Positions 33,895 through 46,722 of a DNA stretch of 64,000 nt are shown here, one piece after another. Position 1 is the first letter of the stretch. Each line of letters opens with the position of its first letter. The translations under genes and the position numbers were made by a program. Source of the DNA: Diadema setosum (taxonomy: Eukaryota; Echinodermata; Echinoidea; Diadematoida; Diadematidae); assembly GCF_964275005.1 (NCBI RefSeq), contig NC_092693.1, positions 26,341,173 to 26,405,172 of the forward strand, given 5' to 3'. The notes under the pieces are model-generated. The model searched no databases. It saw nothing but the letters and a program-made list of their open reading frames with translations, and was not told the DNA's origin.

Positions 33895-34476
33895 TATGGA
33901 CTATTTCCTAGACTGCAATGAACGTCACAAATCTATTGAGAAAAGAAATGAAATTTTCAGCATTTTATGACAGGGAGGTTGGACAGAGTGTACAATACTA
34001 CAGTTTTCTGCGCCAATTAGCACTCAAAACACACAAAGGTTAATGGTTAAGGCAGTCATGGAAAGCATATAAAAGAATTAGTTTTCTTGTAGCATTAATA
34101 TAAAGAGACAAGATACATAAGACACTCGTTGAGTATTCTGTCCTGCTCATGGAGGAAGAAATAATATCACATTATCTTGGGGTCTTTTTAATCATATCTC
34201 CATTAGATAGAATTATGTGCTGCTGACCAAAGAGAAAAGTCATCAAAAATACAAGATGTATCTTCCTCCTATTTAGACACAGAAATCTTAACTTGCTTCC
34301 CAAAACTCATTTACAGGGAAACAAATGTATTTGGCTAATTGTGCAAGTAGTGACTATTAAAAAGAAGGTGCCAATCTTTGATGGTTTAAAATGGTTATTG
34401 CACACCTGAAAAAGACCAAACCATTTTAGAATTCACATTATTTCACAAAACGCAGGCATGAAATAGAGTACAAGAC

Positions 34477-34507
<31 letters not shown>

Positions 34508-35449
34508 AAGGAAAATGGCTGCGGAGCACAGTAGCATTCCTCACCATTTTGTGTATTCTACTTACAATGTACAATGACTGATTTTTCTTGTTCAACTGTA
34601 TATACCTGCTGCATTTAAGCTATGAGAGAGCCTGTGTATGTTCATTGTACTATATTATGGTACAAGTACAAGAGATTCAATTTTTTTTTTGGTGCTCATT
34701 TAGTTTATTTTCGAAAAGATGGGACAACTGGCTGTCAGTGCTCAAATAAACCAGCACATTTTAGGTGTAGAATGTGTTGACAAGAAAGGGATCGCAGGGA
34801 GTGTTTTGGGGATTACCTTCGCTGGAGTCAAAATGAGATCACCAACAAGGTGATGTTTCTCATTCTGGCAGCATATGGATCATTATCGGAAGTCCCTCAC
34901 TTGCTCTGGTCGCTGCCCAAGTCTCTGCACTGTTGAATAATGCCATGCCGGCAACTTGGGATAATACACGCACGTAACAATATTATCATAGGAAGCCTCT
35001 AACACACATCTGTACAATTTTGCACAGTGTTCATATACATTTTGCACTGTGCAAATAATCAAGATTATTTCAGAAATGTCACACTTAAGGGGTGCGCAGA
35101 TTGTGAGTTGAATCTCACTAATATTTGCGATTATTATGTCCACACACATAAAAAGAGAAAGGTTTTTGCCTTGCAACTATTGGTGACTGTGTGAATGAGC
35201 CTATCATTTGCAGGTAACTAAAATAATGCTACTATTATTTGAAACTCTTTCCCCTCATTTTTTCCTTGAGCCCTATTCATTATCACTTCAGGAGAACAAT
35301 TTTTAGGAACAGAAGCATGGTACAAAACACCTGTCCAAAAACAACTAAACAATAAACAAACATGAGGCACCCAGCAATTACTGTTATAAAGGGGAAGTTC
35401 TTAAAAGCGATCATTAAAATTGCACTTCTCTGACTAGTTTATGTCACAG
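33895..35449. other. intergenic DNA, no gene
   Basis: A GA microsatellite lies at about 34476-34508. A minus-strand open stretch of 97 codons at 34883-35176 has no recognisable motif, conserved-looking splice sites or repeat identity, so it is not called as a gene. Confidence 0.5.
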
Positions 35450-35887
35450 TCACATACAAACATGGATCCTCAAAGATCTACACGGTGATCCGGGGAGATC
35501 TGGTGAAATCTGGGAAGATCCAGGATAGCTTCGACCTCGAAGAAGTGTCGACGAGCATTGATATGACTGTACACACGGTATCAACATGGCAGCTACACGG
35601 ATAAGGCCAGAAGAGTGTGGCATCTACACGGCATCTACACGGCAGCTACACGGCAGCCACATGGACCATCGCGGACTGCTCTGCCAACACGGCATTGCCC
35701 GGATGACGCCGGATGTTTTTGACCTCCAAAAGTTGCCGTATTGGCCTCCCGGATGTCCGCAGATCTACACGGACATACACGGATGTCCAAGGATGTCCAA
35801 GGCATCAACATGGATCTCTCCCCAGATCACCCTGGATTAGATCCGGGGTGGTCCGGGGTGATCTGGGATGTCTATGTGACTGGGGCA
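35450..35887. mobile_element. GC-rich foldback-like element with CTACACGGCA repeats
   Basis: The ends read CAGTCACATACAAACATGG at left and, in reverse complement, CAGTCACATAGACATCCC at right. Inner arms carry GATCCGGGGAGATC-like and GATCCGGGGTGGTCC strings. The middle has tandem CTACACGGCATCTACACGG units and GGATGTCC units. Base composition differs sharply from the AT-rich flanks. Frames over it are not supported as genes. Confidence 0.5.
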
Positions 35888-38592
35888 TTACAGTTCTTTT
35901 CAAGGTCAACTTTTGCAGAGAAAATGGTAGGAGTATGGACAACTTTTTCTTATATCAAAAACACAGGGTATAATAAGATTTGAAAAAGATATCAATTTAC
36001 TTTTTCTTTTCAATAAGATATATGAAACATAAAATCTAATAATCCAACACCCTCCCACTTCATCTTAAGATATTTCCACAACACTATAAAACTTTTACTG
36101 ATGAACATCTGACAATGTGAAACACAGGCAAATCTTTTTTTTTCGTGTGTGTGCATGTGTGTACCCATTCTAAACATTCAAAGACAATTCTTAGTAGCCT
36201 GACCATGCCTTGCAACACTTGTGTACAGCGACAGAGCTGCATGTGCATGGGTAACTTTCTTTGTAGTTGAAAAGATATCCTTCATCACTGCGAACACTTC
36301 CCCAAGCAGCGGTATGACTCTAGGATGGCAATGCAGTAACTATAGCACATACAATGGTGCGAACCAAGATGGATGACAAAATCATGATTGAAAAGATGCA
36401 ATTTATGCTCATCCATGATATTGAAATCATGGAGATATATTTTGGAGACAGCATTAGGGAATTTGATCAAATCAAAACAGAAATTAACTAAACCAAACCA
36501 AATAACACAAAATTGTTCCTACCTTTAATTAAACTGTTACAACCTGGTACGGTACTAACCAACACGTGTGGAAAGACCTAGGTTGTATCACCTGGCAAAA
36601 CCTTTACCACCATTTCTTTGTTAGTGCACTGGAATATTTTTTCTGACAAACTGAGCCCATTATAAATTTTGTGAAGCATGAGAAAGTAATGTTCTTTGTA
36701 TTCTTTTAATCCTTTTTTTTTTTTATCTAGCAGTCTATACACATTTTTTTGTTTGTTAATTGTGCTGAATTTTGAGTGGTTTCCCTAAATAGCAAGCTCC
36801 TTTCTTTCCTTATCACATCAGTCTCTTTCCTATTATATGCAGTGAAAACAGGGTTATTTTTCTTTTTGAATGAAAATTCATGTGAGTCAAGATTTCAAAT
36901 CAGTATTATTCACAAATTCCTGCTTATAATTCAGCCCAATATCAGGTGTACAAACAGAAAGAAATGGATTAAAATAACACAGTAATTTGCATGTTTTTTT
37001 TTTAATGCAACTGCTATTCACATTCCAAATGTCCTGACTGACTGATATTTCAACTCACTCTTGATAAGCTGACATGGAGTGCACTCTGAAAAATGCAGAG
37101 TTAAAATTAGTTTATCCTGTTCACGGTTTGTGTTGTTTGATAAATTTTTAATCAATTTAGAAATTTCATAACCAGAAAAATGTGTCCCACAAAAACTGGC
37201 TGGGTATTCAGACATTGATAAACATGGTCACAATGCATGTGAATCTTATACTACTTTAACAAATAACAAGAGAAGTGTGAAATAAAATTGACTGATTCAG
37301 TACTTCAGAAAAGAAATACCAAAATGGCAACTATTTTTATTTCTTGTACACATGTGTACATCACGCCGGTTAAGGTTTTCTGAGCAGTTAGCAATATGCA
37401 GCTTGCAGTGATAAGTGCACAAGTACACAGTACTTGTGCAGCCTGCCCGCAAGAGGAATTTTGTACGCAAGCATGCATGGTATGTTATGTTGCATGCATG
37501 CTAACTCTTGCATTATATTAGGAGTATAAATGAATTTGGTGTCATGGAGTTTTTTCCTTATTGATTAGGCATTTTAAGGTCGTATTGAGAAGTGCAAAGG
37601 TAGAGCGAAGCTTTCAGAGTTTGCTAATGACTATTCAGAAAAGTAATTATCAATACTATTCTCCTCATATATTTCTTTAATGATTTTAGGCTGGTATGAT
37701 TCATGCTAAGTCCGAGATATGAATTTTGTATTTGTTCCGTGTTGCCCACAGTGATGTGTGTGAAAGTTTCATGATCTAGAACTCTTGGAGTATTGCAGGC
37801 CTACACTTTAGTCTATATACCCCTGTGAAATTCTGGATATAATGCTATATGTCCCACTAAAATTTAATTTTGTCATATTATCTTCAAAATTTTGGCCTAG
37901 CAAATATACAGGTAAGGGAGCAATTGTCAAGTTGATTTTGTTTTGTTTTTCTCCAGACTTGGCATCTCCTTGAGCACTAGTCCCTATCCCAGCCACGCTA
38001 GACGAAGACTTCAGAAGGTGTAGACTAGAACCTCTATCTCTAAGTTGGGTGAGCCTATACACAATGTAGTAAAAATTCCCTACATTCGCATTGCATGGCA
38101 GTTATGCACATTTTTAGTTAAAATTTGTGAACAATGCTGTAATATGTGGAATGGATGATTAAAAAGGAAATTAACCTGTCTTATTAACATGCAGATAAGT
38201 TGGTCAAGCCTTATGTAGGCTATACTCTTCCCATTTCAGATAATGGCACAGATTGGTCCAGTACGGAAGCAACAATTTTTGGTGTAATCTTTGTCCTTTA
38301 CCGATAAGATTAAATCATCGATTTATGTTTTATCGACATCATCATCCAGTTCAGCTTCAATGAGGTTAGTTACAACAAAAGGTGAGCTTTACTCATTGTG
38401 GTTGTTAGGTGTTTCCTTTGCTGTGAGATCAATTAAACTCTGCTGAGATGTTCACTTTATCGCCTGATACCTCGATTGGTTCATCATCGGAGCAGGGCTG
38501 GACACATTTTGTCATCATCATTGTAACAGGGAGGGGAATTCCTCCTGACCCTACTACTAGTAGTATTACTTCTGCCTACTGGCTTACATGAA
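35888..38592. other. intergenic DNA, no gene
   Basis: No transposon end or gene recognised. A minus-strand open stretch at 37808-38062 includes LTQLRDRGSSLHLLKSSSS with an AG just upstream, but there is no credible donor site, so it is only noted. Confidence 0.45.
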
Positions 38593-39030
38593 AGGACAAG
38601 TTCACCTTAACATATGTGTGAATTGGGTGAATGCAGCAATATCGGCAGAACACATCAGTGACAGTTTGAGGAAAATCAGACAATCCTTTCAAAAGTTTTG
38701 TAAAGTTTTGGTGCAGTTACTGCTGGATGACAAGACTACAGTTTATGATGTCACATGAATAAAACAATGTAAAGAAAATACAAAGAATTCCTCAAAATTT
38801 CATTTTTGGGAAAAAGTATACATTTCCTCGACTTAAGGGGAATATCATTCCCCCTGCCTTCTGAAAGGGGCAAGTTATGTTCTTTTTTTAATTATGTGAC
38901 AAAAGTGAAAATATATTAATTTTTCTTTTTCTTGTTTCATGTGACATCACAAACCTTAGTAATCTTCTCATCCAGTGATGGCAGCACTGAAACTTTAAAA
39001 ATTCCTAACTTTTGAAAGAACTGTCAAATT
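38593..39030. mobile_element. AGGACAAGTTCACC palindromic MITE, decayed copy
   Basis: The left half matches those of the copies at 45711 and 59339 (AGGACAAGTTCACCTTAACA, AACACATCAGTGACAGTTTG, TGATGTCACATG). The right half shows the inverse ATGTGACATCACAAACCTTAG and then decays before the terminal repeat. Confidence 0.65.
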
Positions 39031-40936
39031 TTAAGACTGGAACAAATGTTGTTGAGATTGTAGCATTTCTTTTTTGCAGGATTCAAGCCTGGCAATCATC
39101 CATATCAACATGATCCATGTGAATTGTTATGAACGGATCCTCTCCTAATTTTGAGGGACCCATCAGTACCATCACAGCTTTACTTTATACCACCTAAATG
39201 ACTCACTGGATGTACGGGCTGTGATTCTGAATGAATTAGTGTTTATCTTCAATAGTCTTTTTAAGGATAAGCTAACAGACTTTCAGACTCTCTAAGGTAA
39301 TTACAGAGTGGAGAGTGCCTATAGAAAAACTGTTGAAGCCGTTTTCATGAGGATTAAATTTTTGTGAATCAGTATTGATCAGCTGCGAATCTAACAACAA
39401 GCGAAAATATTGCAAAGAGAGAGACATTGGTGAACTTACGATAAGCCATGGTGTCAAATCGTGCAAACATCTCGTGAAAATGTCTGTGACCTCATCACTG
39501 GAAAAAAAAATATCTGCACATGAAAATAACAGCTCTTGCAGAAGACCACTCTAGACTGAGAAAACCTCTAACTGTAAGTCTTAGTTTTGCCAAGTGTAAA
39601 TCAGTACATCTATTTTTTTTTGTGTGTGTCTAGTTGTAAATAAATGCATGTTTGTACCTCACAAAATATGGACATGATCATAAGAATTGAATATCCTAAT
39701 ATAAATAAAGCAAGAAGGAAAAAGATTCTTTGTGTTGACTTGTCTACCTTTATAAGTGCCTTGTGGTAGCTCTCAATTGGACTTGTTTTTATCTAACACA
39801 TATATACTCTTGGTTACTGTAAATCTTGATAGAACACTGAGTTTAATATCTTATGCCAAGAAAAACTGTGCCACTTTTCATCCATTATACATAGACAAGT
39901 CATTTCTACCATTGCAACATACTTGTACATGACCACTTTCCCCAGAATCTCCTTGATCAGGACGAGGGAATTATAGCAGAGCTAATTTTCCTATTTGGGT
40001 ATCTCTACAAAACATAAATCATGTCAGTGATTCTTCCACATTGCATGCTTGCTAGGCTCTTGATCTATGTTTATTTCATCCTATCTATCATATGGAATGA
40101 TGCATCACGTTGTTTGCTACTTTGCCTTTTACCCGTGGTAGAACTGTACAAATTACCATTTAAAGTAGTCTATATCAATCAAATTGGCTACCCATGAAAA
40201 ATGACCACGCTGTGTGATAAGATTTAATGACCAAGTTGATAGAGGTTATGAAAAAAATGGACCATAAGTCAGGCAGGGCCATTTTGAAATGACCCTGTCA
40301 TGGTCAAAATGTAACCCCATCACAGGGTCGTTTTGGGTGACCCCCCCCCCTCCCCCTGGATTAATGCCTAGTTGATCCCCCACACAGGGTCATTTTTAAC
40401 CCTGCATTTTCTAGAGTGTGATCTTCAGCATGCCAAAATTCTGTTGCATATATCACTCCTGCACTAAGAATAACTCAAGTGAGGAAGCTGCACAAGGTCT
40501 AGTTGGTACCAAGATAGATAAGCAATTACAGCTTTGTGTTGTCTTTTTCTGAAGAAAGTCTATGTTTCCCTTTAACATAAGGCTATATTGTCTGGAAGAA
40601 AAACAGAGTCTTTACTGTAGGACAGATCCCAGGAAACTTTGTTCTGAACACCATGCCATTCATGTTAGACTCACTACTGCTTGAGTGAAGACAGACTAGC
40701 AAGAATCAAAGAATGAAGATAAATACCAGGTATTTCTTATTTTCAGCCACTCTGTGTATGTGATTCCAAAAGGTGTGTGCCCCAATATGGTGAAGACTTA
40801 GTTATGCTCTATCTGTAGCCCTGTTTTAACAGACTTTACTGCGACAATGTCTGGAGAACAAAATTCTTTGCCTTAGGAAATTAAATCACAGTATAGAGCG
40901 AGGGGTACCAATTTAACAGACACTGAAAACCTTAGG
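39031..40936. other. intergenic DNA, no gene
   Basis: AT-rich, with a C-run at about 40341-40350 and no recognisable gene or transposon end. Confidence 0.5.
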
Positions 40937-42576
40937 CAGGGCTCGACACTAACGGTGGCCCGGGGCCACCAAAAACGCATGTCGGGCCACCAAAAAAAAG
41001 TCGGATGTTTGCCTTTTACTTTTGGAAATGGACAGCGGTAACAATCAGCTCCGTAAGATGCTAAAATAAATGTCAGATGTTTGCTTTTAATTTCAGAAAT
41101 GAATAACGGTAATATTTGAATCCGTATGATACTAGAATAAATGTCGGATGTTTGCTTATACTTTTGGAAATGAATAACGGTAAGATTCATCTCCGTAGGG
41201 TGCTGAAAATAATGTCAGATATTTGATTTTGCGTTAGGAAATAAATAAGGATAACATTTGGCTCTGGAAGATGCTGAAATAGATATTGAATGTTTGCGGT
41301 GACGTTTGGAAATGAATACTAATAATATTCAACTCCGTACGATGATAAAATAAATGCCGGATGTTTGCTTTCACGTTTGAAAGTAAATAGCAATAACATT
41401 CAGCTCCGGAAGATGCTAAAATAAATGTTGAATGATTCCTTTGACATTCAGAAATGAATAACAATAATATTCAACTCTGTATGATGATTAAATAAATGTC
41501 GGATGTTTGCTTTTACTTTCGAAAGTAAATAGCAATCACATTCGGCTACAGAAGATGCTAAAATAGATGTCAGATGATTGATTTTATGTTCGGAATTGAA
41601 TAGCAGTAATATTCTTCTCCATACGATGCTAAAATAAATGTCGGATATTTGCTATTACATTTCAAAATGAATAACAGTAACATTCAGCTGCGTTTGATGG
41701 TAAAATAAATGTCTGCTGTCTGCCTTGACGTTCAAAAATGAAAAACAGTAACATTCGGCTCCGTACGATGCTAACATAATTGTCAGATGATACATTTCAC
41801 TTTCAGAAGTGGACAGCAATAACATTTGGCTCTGTATGATAATAAAATAAATGTCGGATGTTTGCTCTTAAATTTGGAAATGAATAACAGTTATATTCTG
41901 CTCCGTACGATGCTAAAATAAATAACAGATTGTTGCTTTTACATTTGGAAATAATTAACGGTATTAATCGGCTCAGTTAGATGCCAAAATAAATAGCGAA
42001 TGATTGCTTTCACGTTCGGAAATGAATAAGGATAACATTCAGCTCCGTAAGATGCTAAAATGAATGTCAGTTGTTTGCTTTTACATTTGAAAATGATTAA
42101 CAGTACAACATTCGGCTCCCGTAAGGTATTAAAATGCTAGTAAATGTTGGATGATTGCTTTTACAATCAGAAATGAATAACGGTAACTTTTGGCTCTTTA
42201 CAATGCCAAAACAAAATACCGGATGTTTACAAATGTCTGCAAATGCTCCCACTTTATCATTTCAAATGCAAGTTTTGACTACTTAATAGGCATCAACTTT
42301 TATAATAATCTATAAGCCCATTTGCTAAATCTTAGAACTCACAATAACGGTAAGATGATTGAATTGTCTATTCATTTATTTTAGACATGGGTACCTGTAT
42401 CACTTCAGTAATACTTAATATTTATTTTTATATATGTTTAGTAGGACCGATTTAGTTTTTCTTGATTTTTTTTTTCCAGGCCACCAGATTTTACTTTCAA
42501 GCCAACAAAAAATAAAAATCAATGATTTTGGAGGCCCGATTGGGCCACCAAAAATAAAAGTTAGTGTGGAGCCCTG
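40937..42576. mobile_element. hAT-like non-autonomous element carrying a 71-bp satellite
   Basis: Ends are inverse: CAGGGCTCGACACTAAC at left, GTTAGTGTGGAGCCCTG at right, each followed inward by a GGTGGCCC/GGGCCACC motif. CAGGG ends are typical of hAT transposons. CCTTAGG occurs immediately outside both ends, a 7-bp (perhaps decayed 8-bp) target duplication. Most of the interior is a tandem satellite and no transposase frame exists. Confidence 0.8.
41000..42235 (+). repeat. ~71-bp satellite array, about 17 copies
   Basis: Units run like ATGTCGGATGTTTGCTTTTA, then GGAAATGAATAACGGTAAC, then TTCGGCTCCGTAAGATGCTA. Copies differ at many positions. Minus-strand frames over the array are repeat artefacts. 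Confidence 0.85.
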
Positions 42577-43030
42577 CCTTAGGTGTCCACAAAAGGGTTG
42601 TATCCATGGATGCAACTGTATACCCCACCCACTGGTCAGAGCCACCTATTGTACGAGATTGTGCACATACAATCACTGATCTCAACTACATAGAAATCAT
42701 GCAGTGATTACATAATCCATGCATGTGATCGGCACGCGGCATGTCAATCATTCTCTGTCTGCAATGATGCACATGCATGTTGAGTGTATCAAAGGAACGT
42801 TACCACAGTTGCGTTCTAATAGACGGGTTGTTGGAGCAATGTCGCAGTGAAGTCAGGGTAATTGTGGGGCAATAACCGTAGCTGGCTATAGGGGTAGAAT
42901 TTGGCAAAAATTAACACAAAAATGTCCATGCAACATTTTGTGGGGACTATTTTAACAGGCAAGGTAAAAAAAGATTACGTGGACATTACCTGGATGTGGT
43001 CGTGATAACTCTAGTGTGAAAGGCTCTGTT
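42577..43030. other. no gene recognised
   Basis: Starts with the right CCTTAGG target copy of the hAT-like element. Nothing else was recognised. Confidence 0.5.
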
Positions 43031-43448
43031 AACCCATTGAGGACGGACTGATTTTTCTACAACACGCATTTCCCATAGACACCTGCCCAAGCATACTCGA
43101 GACTCATCCTCAATGGCCCGAATTCACGAAGGTGGTACAAATGAAACCATGGTTTAAACCATGGACAAAAACCATGGAAGGCCAAGTGTCGCATGGGATA
43201 TTTCGCTATGAAATCAGTCATTTCGTCGATGAAATGATTATTTTGTGAAGAAATGACAACATTTTGTAACTAAATGAACATTTCGTCCACGAAATGATAA
43301 TTTCGTTAACGAAACAGTCATTTTGTCGACGAAATGACCAATTTCGTAACGAAATATTCTGTTTGACACTTGGCGCTCCATGGTTTTTGTCCATGGTTTA
43401 GACCATGGTTTCGTTTGTACCACCTTCGTGAATTCGGGCCAATGGGTT
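43031..43448. mobile_element. outer MITE with AACCCATTGAGGA ends
   Basis: A small element of about 90 bp, AACCCATTGAGGACGGAC at left and TCCTCAATGGGTT at right, whose right terminal repeat is split by the 324-bp element at 43116-43439. Removing the insert and one CAATG copy restores a continuous right end. Confidence 0.6.
43116..43439. mobile_element. 324-bp palindromic MITE nested in another MITE
   Basis: Terminal repeats are long: GCCCGAATTCACGAAGGTGG at left is inverted at right, followed by palindromic AAACCATGGTTTAAACC and TCCATGGTTTTTGTCC blocks. The centre is a run of ATTTCGTCGACGAAATGA-like palindromic units. CAATG flanks it on both sides (43111-43115 and 43440-43444). Confidence 0.8.
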
Positions 43449-43694
43449 GAAACCGGGCTTTAGTTGCACTGGCAACAACAAATTTTGCTCTCTTTGCTTT
43501 GATGTCTGTGAAAATACAAAATTGGATGTGACATCTAACAAAAAAAAAACAACAACAAAAAAACAACAAAAAAACTTAACATTTACACAACTACATACAA
43601 AGAAAGAACTTTAATCAATAACATGAAATACAGTGGAACAAGTTATGTCATAACTATTTCATTACCTTGAAATGAAATCCCCCCCCAAAAAAAA

Positions 43695-44757
43695 CCTGGA
43701 AATGTCGCTATGGCGACTGGTATGCTTCTGCCATAATGCATGATTCTCCTAATAGGTATATAGGACATGTGGACAATGTGTGATAACAATTTCAAATAAA
43801 TGGCAAAATATTAAAATGACATGTTTGTCACAAATGTGTTGAATGTTCACCTTCCTTGACCTAGGTTTAATTGGATGAATGGGAGAGCATGTATTTGGGG
43901 ATTTGAGGACTTTAACTTGACTTTGACCCTTTTATAAGTTTATGCACTGAGTAATTTTCCAAGGTATTGTTACCGTTGACCTTTCATCATTTGACCTTAA
44001 AATTCATACGAGAATCACTGTCAGGTAGAACATGCATAAATATGTACTAAGTATGAAGACAGCTTGAGCCACTTCCGAGATATGGAGGAAGAAGTAAAGT
44101 TCATCACTTTCACTTGATCTTTGACCTTTGACCTTTTAAGCAAAAAACTTCCCAGAGAATCTCTATTGGGTAATACATGTATACACCAAGTTAAAAAAAA
44201 AAAAAATCCTGGAGGTATTGCATAAATATGAGGGAAAGAGTAACATTAAGAGTTGACCTTGACCTTTGACCCCTAAATTCCCTAGATAATCACTGCCAGT
44301 CAGTATATGCATATATATATATATATATATATATACAATGTTTCATGAAGATACCTTGAACCATTTCCAAGATATGGAGAAAAAGTGAAATTTTAACATT
44401 TTCACTTGACCTTTGACCTCATGACCCGAAACTCTCACCAGAGCATCTTTATTGGCTTGTACATGTATACACTATGTTTCAAGAAAATATCTTCAAGCAT
44501 AGCATAGATATGGGGGAAATAGTCAAATTTTGAGCATTTGACCTTGATCTTTTGACCTTTGACCTTGAGCATGTGCACCCAAAAGTTGATAGGCACAACT
44601 TTACCCCCTCATACACATACACGCCAAGTTTCATTAGGATACCTTAAAATGTTTTTTAGTTACGCTGTCCACAAAATTGATTATAGACGGATGGACGGAC
44701 AGAAGGACGGACAACCCGAAAACATAATGTTTTCACTTTGTGGCAGAGGCATAAAAA
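43695..44757 (+). mobile_element. family A element, copy 2
   Basis: Begins GAAATGTCGCTATGGCGACT and ends GGCAGAGGCATAAAAAC after GGACAACCCGAAAACATAAT. It carries TGACCTTTGACC blocks and a TA microsatellite at 44308-44334. It lacks the family B insert of the copy at 31.8 kb, so it shows the uninterrupted form of about 1.06 kb. Confidence 0.7.
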
Positions 44758-44783
44758 CACTCTCATTGTAAGACAACATTTAA

Positions 44784-45378
44784 AGGGGTGATTTGGTTGA
44801 GATGGGAATACAGACTTTAACAGTTTGCAAGTTACTGTAAAAATGGATATTTTTGTGTGACTAATTTTTCGCACTTGGCCGGGTAAGAAGAGTTTCGCAT
44901 GTTTTGAATTCTATGGAATCAAGGCATAAACTACTGGACCATATGGCAAGCAAAAATATTCATGTGCCTTTACTTTCGCGCTAGTTTCTTGGTGTGCAAA
45001 ATGCGCAAAAATTTCAACACCACAAAAATTTCCACTCTTACAGTAATTAGTAACTACTTAAATGAAATATCAAAGATCATTCCATTGTAAGAGGAATTGA
45101 AAGGATTTTTTTGGACAAAAATCTGTTTTGAAATGGCTGAGATATCAAAAAATAAAGTAGAACAAAATAGTCTTAATAAAAGATGGGACCCATGTTTTAT
45201 TGGGACAGCTTTTCTTCATTTTTGGATATCTCAGCCATTTCAAAACCAATTTTCAAGAAATAACTTTTAATTCCTCTTAGAATTGTATGCTCTTTAATAT
45301 TTCATAAAAGTGGTTTCTAATTGTCTCACAATAATTTGAAACCTGAATCTCCATCTCAAACAAAACAATACCATCTCC
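44784..45378. mobile_element. TTAA-flanked palindromic MITE
   Basis: A 595-bp element flanked by TTAA (44780-44783 and 45379-45382). The left end AGGGGTGATTTGGTTGAGATGG pairs with a right end whose reverse complement begins GGAGATGGTATTG and continues TTTGAGATGG. Inner halves contain inverse copies of GAAATGGCTGAGATATC. Non-coding. Confidence 0.7.
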
Positions 45379-45710
45379 TTAAGCCGTGTCACATAGACAG
45401 TTATCAAAGTGGGATGGCAACACTAACACGCGAAAGTGCTTTGCAGTACTGTAAACGTCAATATTTTTGCGTGATTAATTTTTCCCGCTGAGCGGCTAAA
45501 AAATATATTCACGGGTTGTTGAATTTGTGCTGCATAATTGTCAACCCATTCACAATGTGCAGAGAATATTGTGAAGATATTTTCGTGGGTTTTAGAATTT
45601 GCACTAGCCAGAAGTAGCGTGAAATATGCAAATTAAATTAATGTACTTTGAAAATGTTTGCATTTGTAGTAGTCCAACATTATACATATATTGTCATAGA
45701 AACCAATCTC

Positions 45711-46271
45711 AGGAAAAGTTCACCTTCATGGAACTGTGGATTAAGTGAATGCAGCAATAAGCAGTAGAACACATCAGTGAGAGTTTGAGGAAAATCGGAC
45801 ACTCTGTTCAAGAGTTATGAATTTTTGAAACTTTCTGCTCAGTCACTACTGGATGAGAATACTACTACAGCTTGTGATGTCACATGTGTAGAACGATATA
45901 AAGAAAATATACAGAAAATTCAACATATTTTCTTTTTTCTCTCATAATAAAAGAACACTTGACTTGCCTCTTTCAGAAGGCATGGGGAATAATATTACCC
46001 TTAACATATGCTAGTGACAAGTTGATGAAATATGTAATTTTTTTCATAAAATAAAATTTATGAAATTCTCTTCAAATTTTCCTAATATCGTTCTACACAT
46101 GTGACAGAATACACTAAAGTAATCTTGTCATCCTGCAGTGATTATGCAGACACTTTAAAAATTCATAACTTTTGAATGGATTGTCAGATTTTTCCCAAAC
46201 TTTTACTGATGTGTTCAACTAATATTTTTGCATTCACTCAATCCACATGTATATGAAGGTGGACTTGCCCT
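45711..46271. mobile_element. AGGACAAGTTCACC palindromic MITE, copy 2
   Basis: Same family as 38593 and 59339. The left end AGGAAAAGTTCACCTTCATG pairs with CATGTATATGAAGGTGGAC near the right end. TGATGTCACATGTG and CACATGTGACA lie symmetrically near the centre. Confidence 0.75.
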
Positions 46272-46549
46272 CTAATCCATTCCTTCTGCAATTCTCTGAG
46301 AACCTTCAATGCCCCAAAAGAGATTCTCCGAGGTGATAATCTGCCTGTGCAAAAAAAAAAAAGTCAAGTAGTATATGTATTCCCTTTCCATGGTCAAATG
46401 CATGTGCCATCAAACAATGAGAAATATTGACTGGATGTGATATAAAGAGAGCATGTGCTGAGCTCACATATTCTTTTGTTATACAATATAAGGGCAACCA
46501 AAATGGGGTAAGCAAAGTCAAAATCTTGTGAGCTCAGCCTCAACTGCTA

Positions 46550-46720
46550 CAGTGCACTCCCGTTATAATGAACATTCGGTTACAACGAAGTAAAAAGTCA
46601 GGCCGCAACACTATCCATTCTATGTATTTTCATTGTTTATTTGTTCGGTTATAACAAAATTTTGATAAAATGAAAGAAAACTGCCTATCCCGGGGACTTC
46701 ATTATAACGAGAGTCCACTG
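46550..46720. mobile_element. 171-bp pogo/mariner-like MITE
   Basis: Terminal repeats CAGTGCACTCCCGTTATAAT and, inverted at right, CAGTGGACTCTCGTTATAAT. TA precedes and follows it (46548-46549, 46721-46722), fitting the TA target of Tc1/mariner-type transposons. The CGTTATAA motif resembles the ends of the larger element at 50861. Confidence 0.8.
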
Positions 46721-46722
46721 TA

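Noticed and set aside
34883..35176. Minus-strand 97-codon open stretch as a possible gene
   Set aside because: No recognisable motif or convincing splice sites; composition is like the neighbouring non-coding DNA.
37808..38062. Minus-strand stretch with LTQLRDRGSSLHLL as an exon
   Set aside because: An acceptor-like AG is present but no donor, and the reading runs into low-complexity sequence.
40873..42685. Open stretches at both ends of the hAT-like element
   Set aside because: They consist of the terminal repeats and satellite units, with no transposase motifs.
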